DNA from: Planctomycetota bacterium
GTDB taxonomy: Bacteria; Planctomycetota; UBA11346
Length of the DNA stretch: 64,000 nt
Direction: 5' to 3'
Assembly: GCA_014193115.1 (NCBI GenBank)
Contig: BJHQ01000001.1
Span: forward strand, 688,465 to 752,464
The notes beneath the pieces are model-generated. The model saw only the letters and a program-made list of their open reading frames with translations. It made no database searches and had not been told where the DNA came from. The position numbers were made by a program, and so were the translations under genes. Shown here one piece after another: positions 42,598-51,250 of the stretch (within the stretch, counting starts at the first letter, position 1; every line of letters begins with the position of its first letter).

Positions 42598-42629
42598 CCT
42601 TGCTCGCGGGCCGGGTGCCCGCAAGGAGG
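42598..42629 (+). promoter_or_regulatory. Hairpin overlapping the argB ribosome-binding site
   Basis: GCGGGC (42606-42611) and GCCCGC (42617-42622) pair around CGGGT, and CCTT (42598-42601) can extend the stem with AAGG of the Shine-Dalgarno AAGGAGG. Folding would hide half the ribosome site of the GTG start at 42634. Translational control of argB is a possibility, not shown. Confidence 0.4.
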
Positions 42630-42633
42630 CTCC

Positions 42634-43575
42634 GTGACCGCCGCGGTTTCCGCTCCCCAGTCGGCGTCAGCCGCTGCTGACCAGTCGGCTTCTGCAGCCG
42701 TCAGCGCTTCGACCGAGATGGCCGAAGCCACGCGCAAGGCCCAGGTCCTGATCGAAGCCCTGCCGTTTCTGAAACGCTTCCACCACGCCTTGGTGGTGGT
42801 GAAGCTCGGCGGCGAACCGATTGAGCATCCGGCGGTGCTCGACGCGCTGCTCACCGATCTGGTGTGGTTGGAGCAGGTCGGCCTGCGTCCGGTGCTGGTC
42901 CACGGCGGCGGCAAGTCGATCAGCCGGGCGATGGAGGCGGCTGGCCTGAAACCGACCTTCCACAAAGGCCGCCGGGTGACCGATGCCGAGACCATGGCGA
43001 TCGTCGCCCGGGAGGTCGAGCGGCTCAATGTCCATCTGGTCGATCGGATTCTCGCTCTGGGCGGAGCCGCCATCGGCCTGTGCCCGCCGCGCCACCGGGT
43101 GGTGAGCGGCACCGTGCTCGACCCCGATCTCGGGCTGGTCGGCAATCCGTCGGCCATCGATCGCGAACGGATCGTGCGCTATGCCAGCCGCGGCCTGATC
43201 CCGGTCATTCCGCCGCTATCCGTCGACCACGACGGCGTGCTGATGAACACCAATGCCGACGACATCGCTCTGGCCGTGGCCACCGGCCTCAGCGTCGAAA
43301 AACTGGTGTTCCTATCCACCGTTCCCGGCGTGCTGACCGATCCGAAGAACCCCGCCACCCGCATCCCCAGCCTGACCGCCAGCAAGGTCCGCGCCCTGGT
43401 CGAACAGGGTGTGATCACCGGCGGCATGATCCCCAAGGTCGAGAGCTGCCTGGCCGCCCTCGCCCAAGGGGTGCGCAAAATCCACATCGTCGCCGCCGAT
43501 CAGCCCCACGCCCTGCTGGTGGAGATCTTCACCGAGGACGGGATCGGCACCGAACTGGTCTCCGAGGCTGCCTGA
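42634..43575 (+). CDS. argB: Acetylglutamate kinase
   Basis: Second step of arginine synthesis: phosphorylates N-acetyl-L-glutamate. The 313-residue protein starts at a GTG with AAGGAGG upstream. After an Ala/Ser-rich extension of about 30 residues comes the amino-acid-kinase fold: VVVKLGGEPIEHPAVLDALL, VLVHGGGKSISRAMEAAGL, FHKGRRVTDAETMAIVAREV, VIPPLSVDHDGVLMNTNADD and ITGGMIPKVESCLAALAQGV. ALPFLKRFHHALVVVK resembles the N-terminal helix of the arginine-sensitive hexameric enzymes, so feedback inhibition is plausible. argF follows after two bases. Confidence 0.95.
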   Translation: MTAAVSAPQSASAAADQSASAAVSASTEMAEATRKAQVLIEALPFLKRFHHALVVVKLGGEPIEHPAVLDALLTDLVWLEQVGLRPVLVHGGGKSISRAMEAAGLKPTFHKGRRVTDAETMAIVAREVERLNVHLVDRILALGGAAIGLCPPRHRVVSGTVLDPDLGLVGNPSAIDRERIVRYASRGLIPVIPPLSVDHDGVLMNTNADDIALAVATGLSVEKLVFLSTVPGVLTDPKNPATRIPSLTASKVRALVEQGVITGGMIPKVESCLAALAQGVRKIHIVAADQPHALLVEIFTEDGIGTELVSEAA

Positions 43576-43577
43576 GC

Positions 43578-44531
43578 ATGACTTTTCCCCGCCACTTCAT
43601 TTCCCTCGACGCTCTGACCGCAGAGCAGTTCCGGCAGCTCCTGTCGGTCGCCACCTACCTGAAGGCCCGGCGCGCGCCGTCCACCGTGCTCGACGGCAAG
43701 ACCCTGGCGATGATCTTCGAGAAGCCCTCGCTGCGTACCCGGCTGTCGTTCGAACAGGCGATGATCGAGCTCGGTGGCAACGCCATCTACATCCGCGGTG
43801 AAGAGGTTGGCCTGGGTACTCGCGAGCCGGTCAAGGACGCCGCCCGGGTCCTCGGCCGCTACGTCCACGCAGTGATGGCCCGGGTGTTCAAGCACGCCTG
43901 CATCGCGGAACTCGCCGCCCACAGCCCGGTGCCAGTGATCAACGGCCTGTCCGACACCACCCATCCGTGCCAGGCGCTGGCTGATTTCCTCACCATCCGC
44001 GAGCACTGCGGGCGGATCGACGGTCTGACCGTGGTGTTCATCGGCGACGCCAACAACGTCTGCCGCAGCCTGGCCCACGCCTGCATCCTCGCCGGCAGCC
44101 GGCTGGTGCTGGCCTGCCCGCCGGCCTACGCGTTCACCGCCGCCGACATCGCCGGTTTCGGCGGCCATTGGGGACGCAGCGTCATCCAGGTCCACGATCC
44201 GAAGACCGCCGTCGCCGGCGCCGACGTGCTCGCCACCGATGTCTGGACGAGCATGGGCCAAGAAGCCGAAAAAGAGCAGCGCCTCCGTGATTTCCAGGGA
44301 TTCCAGATCAACGACGGTCTGCTCGCTGCCACCGGCGGCCGGGCCAAGGTGCTGCATTGCCTGCCCGCCCACCGCGGCGAGGAGATCACCGACGCGGTGA
44401 TGGAAGGCCCGAACAGCCTGATCTTCGACCAGGCCGAGAACCGGCTGCACGCGCAAAAAGCCGTGCTGCGGCTGCTGCTTGCCAAGGACGCCGCTGACGC
44501 GGCGGCGGTGATCGCCGCCGCCCAGCGCTGA
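43578..44531 (+). CDS. argF: Ornithine carbamoyltransferase
   Basis: Converts ornithine and carbamoyl phosphate to citrulline in the arginine pathway. The 317-residue protein starts at the ATG at 43578, two bases after the argB stop. Motifs: carbamoyl-phosphate loop EKPSLRTRLSFEQAMIELGG, VFKHACIAELAAHSPVPVIN, ornithine/carbamoyl-phosphate HPCQALADFLTI, FIGDANNVCRSLAHAC, DVWTSMGQE, and the catalytic Cys loop HCLPAHRGEEITD. Length normal. The argB-argF pair suggests one arginine operon; argC, argJ, argD, argG and argH are not in the window. Confidence 0.95.
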   Translation: MTFPRHFISLDALTAEQFRQLLSVATYLKARRAPSTVLDGKTLAMIFEKPSLRTRLSFEQAMIELGGNAIYIRGEEVGLGTREPVKDAARVLGRYVHAVMARVFKHACIAELAAHSPVPVINGLSDTTHPCQALADFLTIREHCGRIDGLTVVFIGDANNVCRSLAHACILAGSRLVLACPPAYAFTAADIAGFGGHWGRSVIQVHDPKTAVAGADVLATDVWTSMGQEAEKEQRLRDFQGFQINDGLLAATGGRAKVLHCLPAHRGEEITDAVMEGPNSLIFDQAENRLHAQKAVLRLLLAKDAADAAAVIAAAQR

Positions 44532-44532
44532 G

Positions 44533-44600
44533 GCCCTGGGAGCGCAGGCTTCAGCCTGCCGAGTTCTACCAATGCAGGCTGAAGCCTGCGCTCCCAGGGC
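44533..44600. terminator. Very long bidirectional terminator hairpin
   Basis: A perfect 27-bp inverted repeat (arms 44533-44559 and 44574-44600, 14-nt loop) fills all but one base of the gap between the argF stop and the bshB1 stop, which converge. The arms contain GCCCTGGGAGCGC and GCAGGCTTCAGCCTGC, so the smaller hairpin GCAGGCT/AGCCTGC and the GCTCCCAGG tail of the dispersed family are embedded. Confidence 0.8.
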
Positions 44601-45305
44601 TCAACATCCGGTGAGATCATTGATCCGCGGCGCCTCGGGGCCGTGGAAGGCCTCGGCATAGGCAGCGCCGGCCTGGTAGCCCCAGGTCCGGCCGCGGTGT
44701 TCGATCCAGCCCAGGAATTCCGGGGTGCTGATCGAGGTCGCCGGGCCGGTGGATCCGGGCTGGTGGAGCTGGCTGCCATAGCAGCGCACGGCTGCCAGCT
44801 TGCGCTGCCAATCGGCTTCCGTCGCTGGCAGCAAAAAACCTGGCACAATGGGCAGCTCGGCCTCGCAGTACCACAGGCGGACGCCTGCCACCGCCGGATG
44901 CCCTTCGGCAGGCAGGGCGTGCAGCGCGGCGGCCTTCACCGAACCGCGCAGCAACTCGGCCAAGGCGAGGTGGTCGGGATGGCGCGCGAACGGCGACAGG
45001 CCGATCACGGCTCGGGGACGATGCCTGCGGATCGCGGCGACGATCCGTTCCCGGGCCGTGAGATCATCGGCGCGCAGGAATCCATCGGGCAGATCCAGGT
45101 TCTCACGGGCTGAGAGACCGAGGATGCCCGCCGCCGCCGCCGCCTCGTTCGCCCGGGTCGCCGGGTCGCCCCGGCTGCCCAGTTCGCCCCGGGTTGCATC
45201 GACCACGGCCACCGACCGGCCGGATCGGACGTGGGCGGCGATGGTCGCTCCGGCATGGATCTCCGCGTCGTCGGGATGGGGTGCGATGATGAGGAGATCA
45301 GCCAT
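44601..45305 (-). CDS. bshB1: Bacillithiol biosynthesis deacetylase BshB1-like
   Basis: Zinc-dependent LmbE/PIG-L deacetylase of 234 residues, from the ATG at 45305. In bacillithiol synthesis it removes acetyl from GlcNAc-malate. The zinc site is APHPDDAEIHAG at residues 8-19 and FARHPDHLALAE further on. The BshB1-specific segments VVDATRGELGSRGDPATRANEAA and ARENLDLPDGF fit the subfamily better than generic LmbE proteins. The C-terminal CYGSQLHQPG is also characteristic. bshA and bshC are not in the window, so the pathway is inferred. It converges on argF across the long hairpin. Confidence 0.86.
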   Translation of the reverse strand: MADLLIIAPHPDDAEIHAGATIAAHVRSGRSVAVVDATRGELGSRGDPATRANEAAAAAGILGLSARENLDLPDGFLRADDLTARERIVAAIRRHRPRAVIGLSPFARHPDHLALAELLRGSVKAAALHALPAEGHPAVAGVRLWYCEAELPIVPGFLLPATEADWQRKLAAVRCYGSQLHQPGSTGPATSISTPEFLGWIEHRGRTWGYQAGAAYAEAFHGPEAPRINDLTGC

Positions 45306-45383
45306 GGCCGGCAGCTTTCCCTTTGGCCACCGAGCGTGCAATGCGGCGCTGGTCGCGGTTGACGCCTCAACCTGCCCCATGCA

Positions 45384-46709
45384 ATGCAACCCATGGCGAC
45401 CTGTGATGTCCTGGTCATCGGCGGCGGCCCCGCCGGCTCCACCGCGGCGGCGGCGGCGGCGCGGCGCGGCGTGGCGGTGATCCAGGTCGAGAAGACCGAT
45501 GGGAACCGCTACCACATCGGCGAATCGCTGATCCCGTTCTGCGCTTATCCGCTGCGCCGGATCGGCGTCTATGACGCGGTGAAGGTCGCTGGATTTCCTG
45601 TGAAGTATGGGGTCCAGTTCGTTGGCACCAGCGGCGCTGCGAGCCGACCGTTCGATTTCTTCCAGTACCTGATGGATGGATCCGCGGTGGCCTGGCAGGT
45701 GTGGCGGGCCGACTTCGACCGGCTGCTGCTTGACCACGCCCGGGCCCAGGGCGTGGAGCAGCGACGCGGTGCCGCCGCCGAGCGCTTCCTGATCGATCGC
45801 GGCCGGGTGGTCGGGGCGGTGGTTGATGGCCAACCGATCCACGCCCGGATGACCATCGACTGCACCGGTCGCGATGCCTTGGCGCTGCGCAGCTTCGCCT
45901 GGCGGGAGCGCGATCCCGGCCTCGACCGGTGGGCGGTGTGGACCTATTTCACCGGCCATCGCCTGGAATCAGGCATCGATGCCGGCAACACGTTCGTCTG
46001 CTCGTTGCCGTGCGGCGGGTGGTTCTGGTGGATCCCGGTCGGCCGTGACCGGGTCAGCGTCGGAGCCGTCGCCAAGCGCGAATCGCTGTTCCCCGCTGAC
46101 CTCGACCTTGGCGAAGATCGCCTGGCGGCGGCCTGGCAGCGCCAATTCGCCATGCAGCCCTGGATCCGCGACCACCTGTCGGGCGCGGAGCGAGTCGAGC
46201 CGTTCCGCTCGACCAATGAATACGCATATCGCGCCCGATACTGCGGCGCTCCCGGTCTGATCTTGGCCGGCGATGCCTTCGGGTTCCTCGATCCGATCTT
46301 TTCCAGCGGCGTGTTCCTCGCCTTGTGGAGCGGCGAATCCGCCGGCCACGTCGCCGCCGACATCGTCGCCGGTGGAGCGGAGCTTTCCCGCCTGGATGCC
46401 TATGGCAGCAGGCTCGGCAACGCCATCGAATCGATCCGCCGGCTGGTCTACGCCTTTTACGAACCGACGTTCGCGTTTTCCCGGATCATGGCCCGGGACA
46501 GCGATGCCCGGGCCGACATCAGCGATCTCCTCAACGGTAATTTCGCCCGCGATTACCAGGATTTCTTCCGCCAGGTCGAGGACTTCTGCCCGCTGCCGGC
46601 GCCGTTCGGCCATGGTCTGGTCGCGGCCCGGGCTGCGGCCGCGGCTGCGGGCGATCCGCAGCATCAACCAGTGGCCCAGGCCACTCAGCATGCCGAGTCC
46701 AGCCAATGA
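45384..46709 (+). CDS. Flavin-dependent halogenase-like FAD oxidoreductase
   Basis: A 441-residue FAD enzyme (an ATG at 45393 would give MATCDVLVIG; both fit). N-terminal DVLVIGGGPAGSTAAAAAARR is the dinucleotide-binding fold. GGWFWWIPVG matches the GWxWxIP motif that in halogenases keeps the flavin from acting as a monooxygenase, and FLDPIFSSGVFLAL matches the halogenase FxxPxxSxG motif; GLILAGDAFGF is the second FAD motif. It therefore resembles carrier- or phenol-type halogenases, although some geranylgeranyl-reductase relatives share parts of this pattern. It overlaps the next gene by ATGA, and no carrier protein or NRPS/PKS gene is visible here. Confidence 0.83.
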   Translation: MQPMATCDVLVIGGGPAGSTAAAAAARRGVAVIQVEKTDGNRYHIGESLIPFCAYPLRRIGVYDAVKVAGFPVKYGVQFVGTSGAASRPFDFFQYLMDGSAVAWQVWRADFDRLLLDHARAQGVEQRRGAAAERFLIDRGRVVGAVVDGQPIHARMTIDCTGRDALALRSFAWRERDPGLDRWAVWTYFTGHRLESGIDAGNTFVCSLPCGGWFWWIPVGRDRVSVGAVAKRESLFPADLDLGEDRLAAAWQRQFAMQPWIRDHLSGAERVEPFRSTNEYAYRARYCGAPGLILAGDAFGFLDPIFSSGVFLALWSGESAGHVAADIVAGGAELSRLDAYGSRLGNAIESIRRLVYAFYEPTFAFSRIMARDSDARADISDLLNGNFARDYQDFFRQVEDFCPLPAPFGHGLVAARAAAAAAGDPQHQPVAQATQHAESSQ

Positions 46710-47365
46710 GAGCTGCGTCACTCCCCGCAGGGCCTCAACCAGCAGCAGGGTCTCAACCAGCCGTCGAATCCATCGGCACGCTGGCGGTGCTGGTCGATCA
46801 CCTGTTCGCCGCGTACGCCGATCCCGATGCTGGCACCCGAAGCGACCTGACTGCCCGGCATGAGCTGCTCCGCGCCCGCATCCTCCATCACCTCGCCGGT
46901 TATGACGCCCACTCCTGCGCCACCAGCGCCATCGGCGCGGTGCTCGATCGCGCGTGCCTGCTGTACGTCCTGGGATTTCCCGAGGCCTCTCTGCGCGAAT
47001 GCCAGGCCCGGCTGGATGCCCTGCTCGCCGTCCGCCATCCTGGCCTGGGTTCATTCATCGAGCGGGCCGCGGCCGAGGCATCTCTCGTTGGCGACCGCGC
47101 CATCCCGCCGGATGCGGCCTCGGCCCTGGTCATCCTGGCCGAGCGCTGCGCCGCTCTCGGTGCTCGCGACGCAGCGCTTGGCCGATCGATCCTGATCGAG
47201 GCCCCGGCCCAGGGTCGCGCCTCCGGCGGCATCGGCTGCGCCCGGGCAGATTCGCCGACCAGCCGGCGGAAATGGAATGCCGATCTCCACGACCTGCTCG
47301 CCCGGGGCGCCGTCGCGGTCACTCGTTGGCTCGAACAGGCCAACGCTGAGCCGCTGCGCGTCTGA
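46706..47365 (+). CDS. Unknown protein coupled to the halogenase-like gene
   Basis: A 219-residue predominantly helical protein with no recognised domain. The first 25 residues are Pro/Ala-rich; then IGTLAVLVDHLFAAYADPDA and HELLRARILHHLAGYDAHSC suggest a helical bundle, and a Cys (YDAHSCATSA) and another in the middle (RACLLYVL, LRECQARLD) are present without a metal-binding pattern. No signal peptide or membrane helix. It begins inside the halogenase-like gene by an ATGA overlap, so the two products are probably made in proportion and may act together. Confidence 0.65.
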   Translation: MRAASLPAGPQPAAGSQPAVESIGTLAVLVDHLFAAYADPDAGTRSDLTARHELLRARILHHLAGYDAHSCATSAIGAVLDRACLLYVLGFPEASLRECQARLDALLAVRHPGLGSFIERAAAEASLVGDRAIPPDAASALVILAERCAALGARDAALGRSILIEAPAQGRASGGIGCARADSPTSRRKWNADLHDLLARGAVAVTRWLEQANAEPLRV

Positions 47366-47557
47366 TCCTGGCAGCTTCGCCCAGCCACCAGAGCCGATTT
47401 CCGTGGGCGCAATCGCGCCTGTTGTTCCATCATTGCCGTTCTGCAACCGATCCCTGGGACACCATCCCAGGCAGCGGTCCAGCGAAATGGGCCGGCGGCG
47501 TTGACCGCGGGGCGAACCGGTGGAATGGTCTCCGGCTGAGCGCACCGCTCACGCTGC

Positions 47558-50116
47558 ATGGACGCCGACTCCCTCCCCTGCTCCCGTTGTGCTGCGATGG
47601 TCAGCCCCGACGAACTCGGGCTGGGTCTGGCTGTACGGATCAACGGCGAGATCGTCTGCCCGGCCTGTGTCGAGCAGTTGCCGAAGGAGGCCCAGCTCAG
47701 CATCAACCGGGTGCGGGCGATGAAGGGCCTGGGCGCGACCACTTATAAGGTCAACCATCCGCACCATTCCAGGCACGCGTTATACACCTTCTCCACCGCT
47801 GGGCTGATTAACCATCACCGTCGGACCTTGAAGGAAAAAGGCAGTTTTCCGACTCCGCCGCTGCCGCCATCCGGGGTCGCGGCGACGGTGCCCGGGAGCG
47901 GAGCTGGACGCCTGGCGCTGATCGGAGGCGGAGTGGCGGCTGCGGTGGTGCTGGCGGCCGGGCTGGGGCTGTGGCTGGCCAACCGCCCGCCAGCTCCGTT
48001 TGCGGCCCAGGCGCCACTGCCACCGACCGAGCGCCCCGCCGTTGCCACCGGCGATCCGGCACTGCCGGCAACGCTCCCGGCGCAAGCCGAACCGCCCTCC
48101 GCCCTGCCGACGCCGGACCAGGTGCCAGCGACCGGCCAACCGCCAGCCACTGGCCGCGACCGGTTCCCGGCGGATCCGCTGGCCGCGTGGCTCCAGGCGA
48201 GGAGCGAGCGCGGCTGTCCGCCAGAGCTGGTGAAAACCGTCCTCGAAGAACTGCGCAAACAGCGCATCGCCCAGCTCGACGACGCTGATCGGATGGTCAC
48301 CGAGCTGCGCTTCGCCGATGCCTTGGGCCAGATCGGGGCGATGGAGCTGCCGCCTGCGCCGGAGCTGCGCGACCTGCAGACCCGGTCCGATGCGACCCGG
48401 GTCCGGATCACCGCCGCCCGCGAGCGGGCGAAGATCGAAGGCCTGACCCTGCCGCCTCCGACTCCGCGGCCGAACCCGACGCCTGCTGGTTCGGCGACCG
48501 CTGCCGAGCCCAAGCCGCCGGAATCGGCAACGCCATCGGGCATCGAAAACTGGTGGATCGCGGTGGCCGATCTCAACACGCCGCGGTCCGGCGGCAGGAT
48601 CGGGCGGACTTTGCCGGCTGTCGCTGGCGGTCGGTACCAGGTCTGGGTCAAGGTGAAGACGCGTCATCCCCAGAGCCAGTTCGCAGTGGAACTTGGTCAG
48701 CTCACCTTCGATCCGGTGGTCGGATCTGGCTGGGTGCGCTGCCGGACCGGATCAGCTGACAGCTTCGACCTGGTTGCTGGCGAATTCGATCTGTCCGTGC
48801 CTGAGCATGCCAGCATCATCGGGATAGCCCTGCTCGGGACCCGGTTTCCGGCACCGACCAAACAGGATAACGGGCTGGTCCCGCCGCCCTGGTCAAGCCA
48901 ACCGGCTCCGGCACCGCCGAATCCGCCAGCCCAGCCGGCTCCTCCGGTTGAACCGAAGCCAGATTCTGCACCGGCGGTCGTCGCGACCCTCTCCAAGGTT
49001 GAATCCACCGTGCTCACCGCGGTGTTCCCTCCGGGCCAGGAGAAAGGCCTGGTCACCGATGGCAGCGTCTGGATTCCCTCGCCCTGGCCAGGTCGGCGGT
49101 TCCTGCGCGCCCAGCGCGATCCGGCCCAGCGCAGCGTCCATCGGCTGTCGGTCACCGTGCCCGCCGAGGCGGTCGGTGGTTCCCTTGGCCTGCTGGTCCA
49201 TCGCGGCGCTGCGGCCCGGAAGAACCTGAAGATCGTCGCTGAGCAGGCAGGGAAAATGGCGGTGCTCAGCGAACTGCCCTTGACCGGCGATGACTGGCAG
49301 CCGGTGGTCATCGATCTCACCGGTCTGACTCCGGGAGCCAGCGCCACGCTGCACCTGTCCGATCCTGACCGGCTGACCGATGAGCGCAGCTTCTTCATCG
49401 CTTCCGCCTGGTCGGTGGCTGGTCGCCTGGCGCCCACGGCTGAACTGCCGCGCGTGCATCCGGTGCTGATCCTGCCCGATGTCGTCACCACCCTGACCGT
49501 CAAGCAGCCCTTCCAGAAGCTCTTCCGCCAGATCGCCAGCCAGCGCCGGATTCTTCCGGCCAAGTTCGACCTGACGGTGAAGGTGCTGGTCGGCGGAACC
49601 CTGGAAAGCGAATGGACCACCCTCGCCCGTAAGGAGATCGAGGACTGGAGCGGTTTGATCCGCAACCTGCAGGTCACCGGGTTTGGAATCAGCCATGACT
49701 GGTGGGGCTCCAGCCAGATTTCCGCCGAGAAACCGGTCGTCGATCCGGAGGTCTACAGCACCGTGGTGTTCGCCCCCAATGGCGCCGAGGCCAGTCTGGG
49801 CGGACCTGACGCGGTGGAAAAATGGGCCAAGACGCTGTGTTCCCAGGCCACCGCCAGCACCCGCGGGAACCTGCTGCCGGTGATGGCGATCGGCACCACC
49901 GGCAAGGATGGACCGACCGACGAGGCCATCGACCAGCTGTGGAGCAAGGCGCTGCCTGCCTTGCAGACGGCGGGCATCCCGGTTCTCGACCTGCGTTCCC
50001 ATGCCCCGCGCACCCAGACCGTCGAGGCGTATCGTCAGCTCACCGCCCACCTGCTCGGCACCGGTCTGCGCAATCTGCACCACCAGGTGGTCATCGCCGC
50101 GAAGCCGAACCGCTGA
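47558..50116 (+). CDS. Zinc-ribbon membrane protein, unknown function
   Basis: An 852-residue protein. The N-terminus has two CxxC-type pairs, PCSRCAAM and VCPACVEQL, making a small zinc ribbon. One transmembrane helix is near residues 118-147 (LALIGGGVAAAVVLAAGLGL), with a basic stretch before it, so the ribbon is cytoplasmic and the rest extracytoplasmic. A Pro/Ala-rich region (about 150-215) leads to a helical part and two beta-rich modules (WIAVADLNTPRSGGRIGRTL and later LLVHRGAAARKNLKIVAEQA) separated by a second Pro-rich linker (about 445-470). The C-terminal 210 residues form a compact alpha/beta domain (YSTVVFAPNGAEASLGGPDA). I do not recognise the family. Preceded by a 192-bp gap with a small hairpin at 47453-47471. 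Confidence 0.7.
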   Translation: MDADSLPCSRCAAMVSPDELGLGLAVRINGEIVCPACVEQLPKEAQLSINRVRAMKGLGATTYKVNHPHHSRHALYTFSTAGLINHHRRTLKEKGSFPTPPLPPSGVAATVPGSGAGRLALIGGGVAAAVVLAAGLGLWLANRPPAPFAAQAPLPPTERPAVATGDPALPATLPAQAEPPSALPTPDQVPATGQPPATGRDRFPADPLAAWLQARSERGCPPELVKTVLEELRKQRIAQLDDADRMVTELRFADALGQIGAMELPPAPELRDLQTRSDATRVRITAARERAKIEGLTLPPPTPRPNPTPAGSATAAEPKPPESATPSGIENWWIAVADLNTPRSGGRIGRTLPAVAGGRYQVWVKVKTRHPQSQFAVELGQLTFDPVVGSGWVRCRTGSADSFDLVAGEFDLSVPEHASIIGIALLGTRFPAPTKQDNGLVPPPWSSQPAPAPPNPPAQPAPPVEPKPDSAPAVVATLSKVESTVLTAVFPPGQEKGLVTDGSVWIPSPWPGRRFLRAQRDPAQRSVHRLSVTVPAEAVGGSLGLLVHRGAAARKNLKIVAEQAGKMAVLSELPLTGDDWQPVVIDLTGLTPGASATLHLSDPDRLTDERSFFIASAWSVAGRLAPTAELPRVHPVLILPDVVTTLTVKQPFQKLFRQIASQRRILPAKFDLTVKVLVGGTLESEWTTLARKEIEDWSGLIRNLQVTGFGISHDWWGSSQISAEKPVVDPEVYSTVVFAPNGAEASLGGPDAVEKWAKTLCSQATASTRGNLLPVMAIGTTGKDGPTDEAIDQLWSKALPALQTAGIPVLDLRSHAPRTQTVEAYRQLTAHLLGTGLRNLHHQVVIAAKPNR

Positions 50117-50136
50117 AGGCGCACAGCGCGGCCAGG

Positions 50137-50250
50137 GAACCGCCAAGACGCCCAAGCGCCACGGGTTGGAAGGTTGGGGGAAGATCCCTACGCACCCAAC
50201 TGGTCTTTCGGCCAGCAGTGCATGCACCTCTTTCCGTGCCTCCTTGGCGG
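50137..50250. repeat. Diverged copy of the ACCGCCAAG/CTTGGCGGT inverted repeat
   Basis: The left end GAACCGCCAAGACGCCCAAG and the right end GTGCCTCCTTGGCGGCC pair at their outer portions. It occupies the 221-bp gap between the zinc-ribbon protein gene and hemC. No gene is visible in the gap. Confidence 0.55.
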
Positions 50251-50337
50251 CCACGCGGCTGGTCCACCGCTATGCGGATGGCCCACCGCAATGCGGAAGG
50301 CTTGGCCGGGCAGGGTTGCGCCTGAGGCTGCCCGCCC

Positions 50338-51231
50338 ATGACCGAACTGCGCATCGCCACCCGCTCCAGCCCGCTGGCCAAGTGGCAGGCCAACCGGGTG
50401 GCGGCGGACCTGCGCCAACGCTGGCCCGGCCTGCGCACCCGGCTGGTGCCGGTGACCGCTGCTGCTGACGTCGATCTGGCCACCCCGCTCTACCGTCTCG
50501 GCACGGTCGGAGTGTTCTGCAAAGAGGTCCAGGCCCTGGTCCTGTCCGGAGCGGCCGATTGCGGTGTGCACAGCGCCAAGGACTTGCCGACGACGCTGCC
50601 CGACGGCTTGGTGATGGCGGCGGTGCTGACCCGTGGCGACCCGCGGGATGCCCTGATCGGCACCCCGTCGATCGCGGCTCTGCCGAGCGGCGCGCTGATC
50701 GGGACCTCCAGCCTGCGCCGCCAGGCGCAGCTCGCCGCCGCCCGTCCTGACCTGCGGTTCGTGGCTCTGCGCGGCAATGTCCAGACCCGGTTGGCCAAGA
50801 TCGCTCAGGGCGAAGCCACGGCGACGATCCTGGCCCAGGCCGGGCTGATGCGCTTGGGCCTGGCCCGGGCTGGAACGCCCCTCGATCCCCTGGTGGAGAT
50901 GACCCCGCCCCCAGCCCAGGGCGCCATCGCCGTCGACTGCCGGGCCGACGACCGGCTCACCCGTTTCCGCCTGGCGGCAATCGCTGATCGGACCACGGCC
51001 ACCGCGATCGCCATCGAACGCACCGTGCTCGCCGGCCTGGCAGGAGGTTGTTCGCTGCCGTTGGGCGCCCATGCCTGGCGTGCCGCCGACGGTTGGCATC
51101 TGCGCATCCGCCTTGGAACCGCCACGCGATTGGTCGAAGGCGCCTGGCGCGGCCCCGCCGCCGATCTGGCCAGCCAAGCCCTGGCGGCGCTGCGCGACGG
51201 AGCTGAACCGAAACTCGTTAACCCGCACTGA
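50338..51231 (+). CDS. hemC: Porphobilinogen deaminase (hydroxymethylbilane synthase)
   Basis: Polymerises four porphobilinogen units into hydroxymethylbilane in tetrapyrrole synthesis. The 297-residue protein begins LRIATRSSPLAKWQANRV. Asp82 in VHSAKDLPTTLPDG is the catalytic acid; IGTSSLRRQAQLAAARPDL and LRGNVQTRLAKI carry the Arg residues that hold the growing chain; Cys238 in LAGLAGGCSLPLGAHAW attaches the dipyrromethane cofactor. Slightly shorter than E. coli HemC. It converges tightly on asd (19-bp gap). Together with hemQ at 18664 it fits the coproporphyrin-dependent route. Confidence 0.95.
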   Translation: MTELRIATRSSPLAKWQANRVAADLRQRWPGLRTRLVPVTAAADVDLATPLYRLGTVGVFCKEVQALVLSGAADCGVHSAKDLPTTLPDGLVMAAVLTRGDPRDALIGTPSIAALPSGALIGTSSLRRQAQLAAARPDLRFVALRGNVQTRLAKIAQGEATATILAQAGLMRLGLARAGTPLDPLVEMTPPPAQGAIAVDCRADDRLTRFRLAAIADRTTATAIAIERTVLAGLAGGCSLPLGAHAWRAADGWHLRIRLGTATRLVEGAWRGPAADLASQALAALRDGAEPKLVNPH

Positions 51232-51250
51232 GGCTCTGTGGCCGGGAGAT

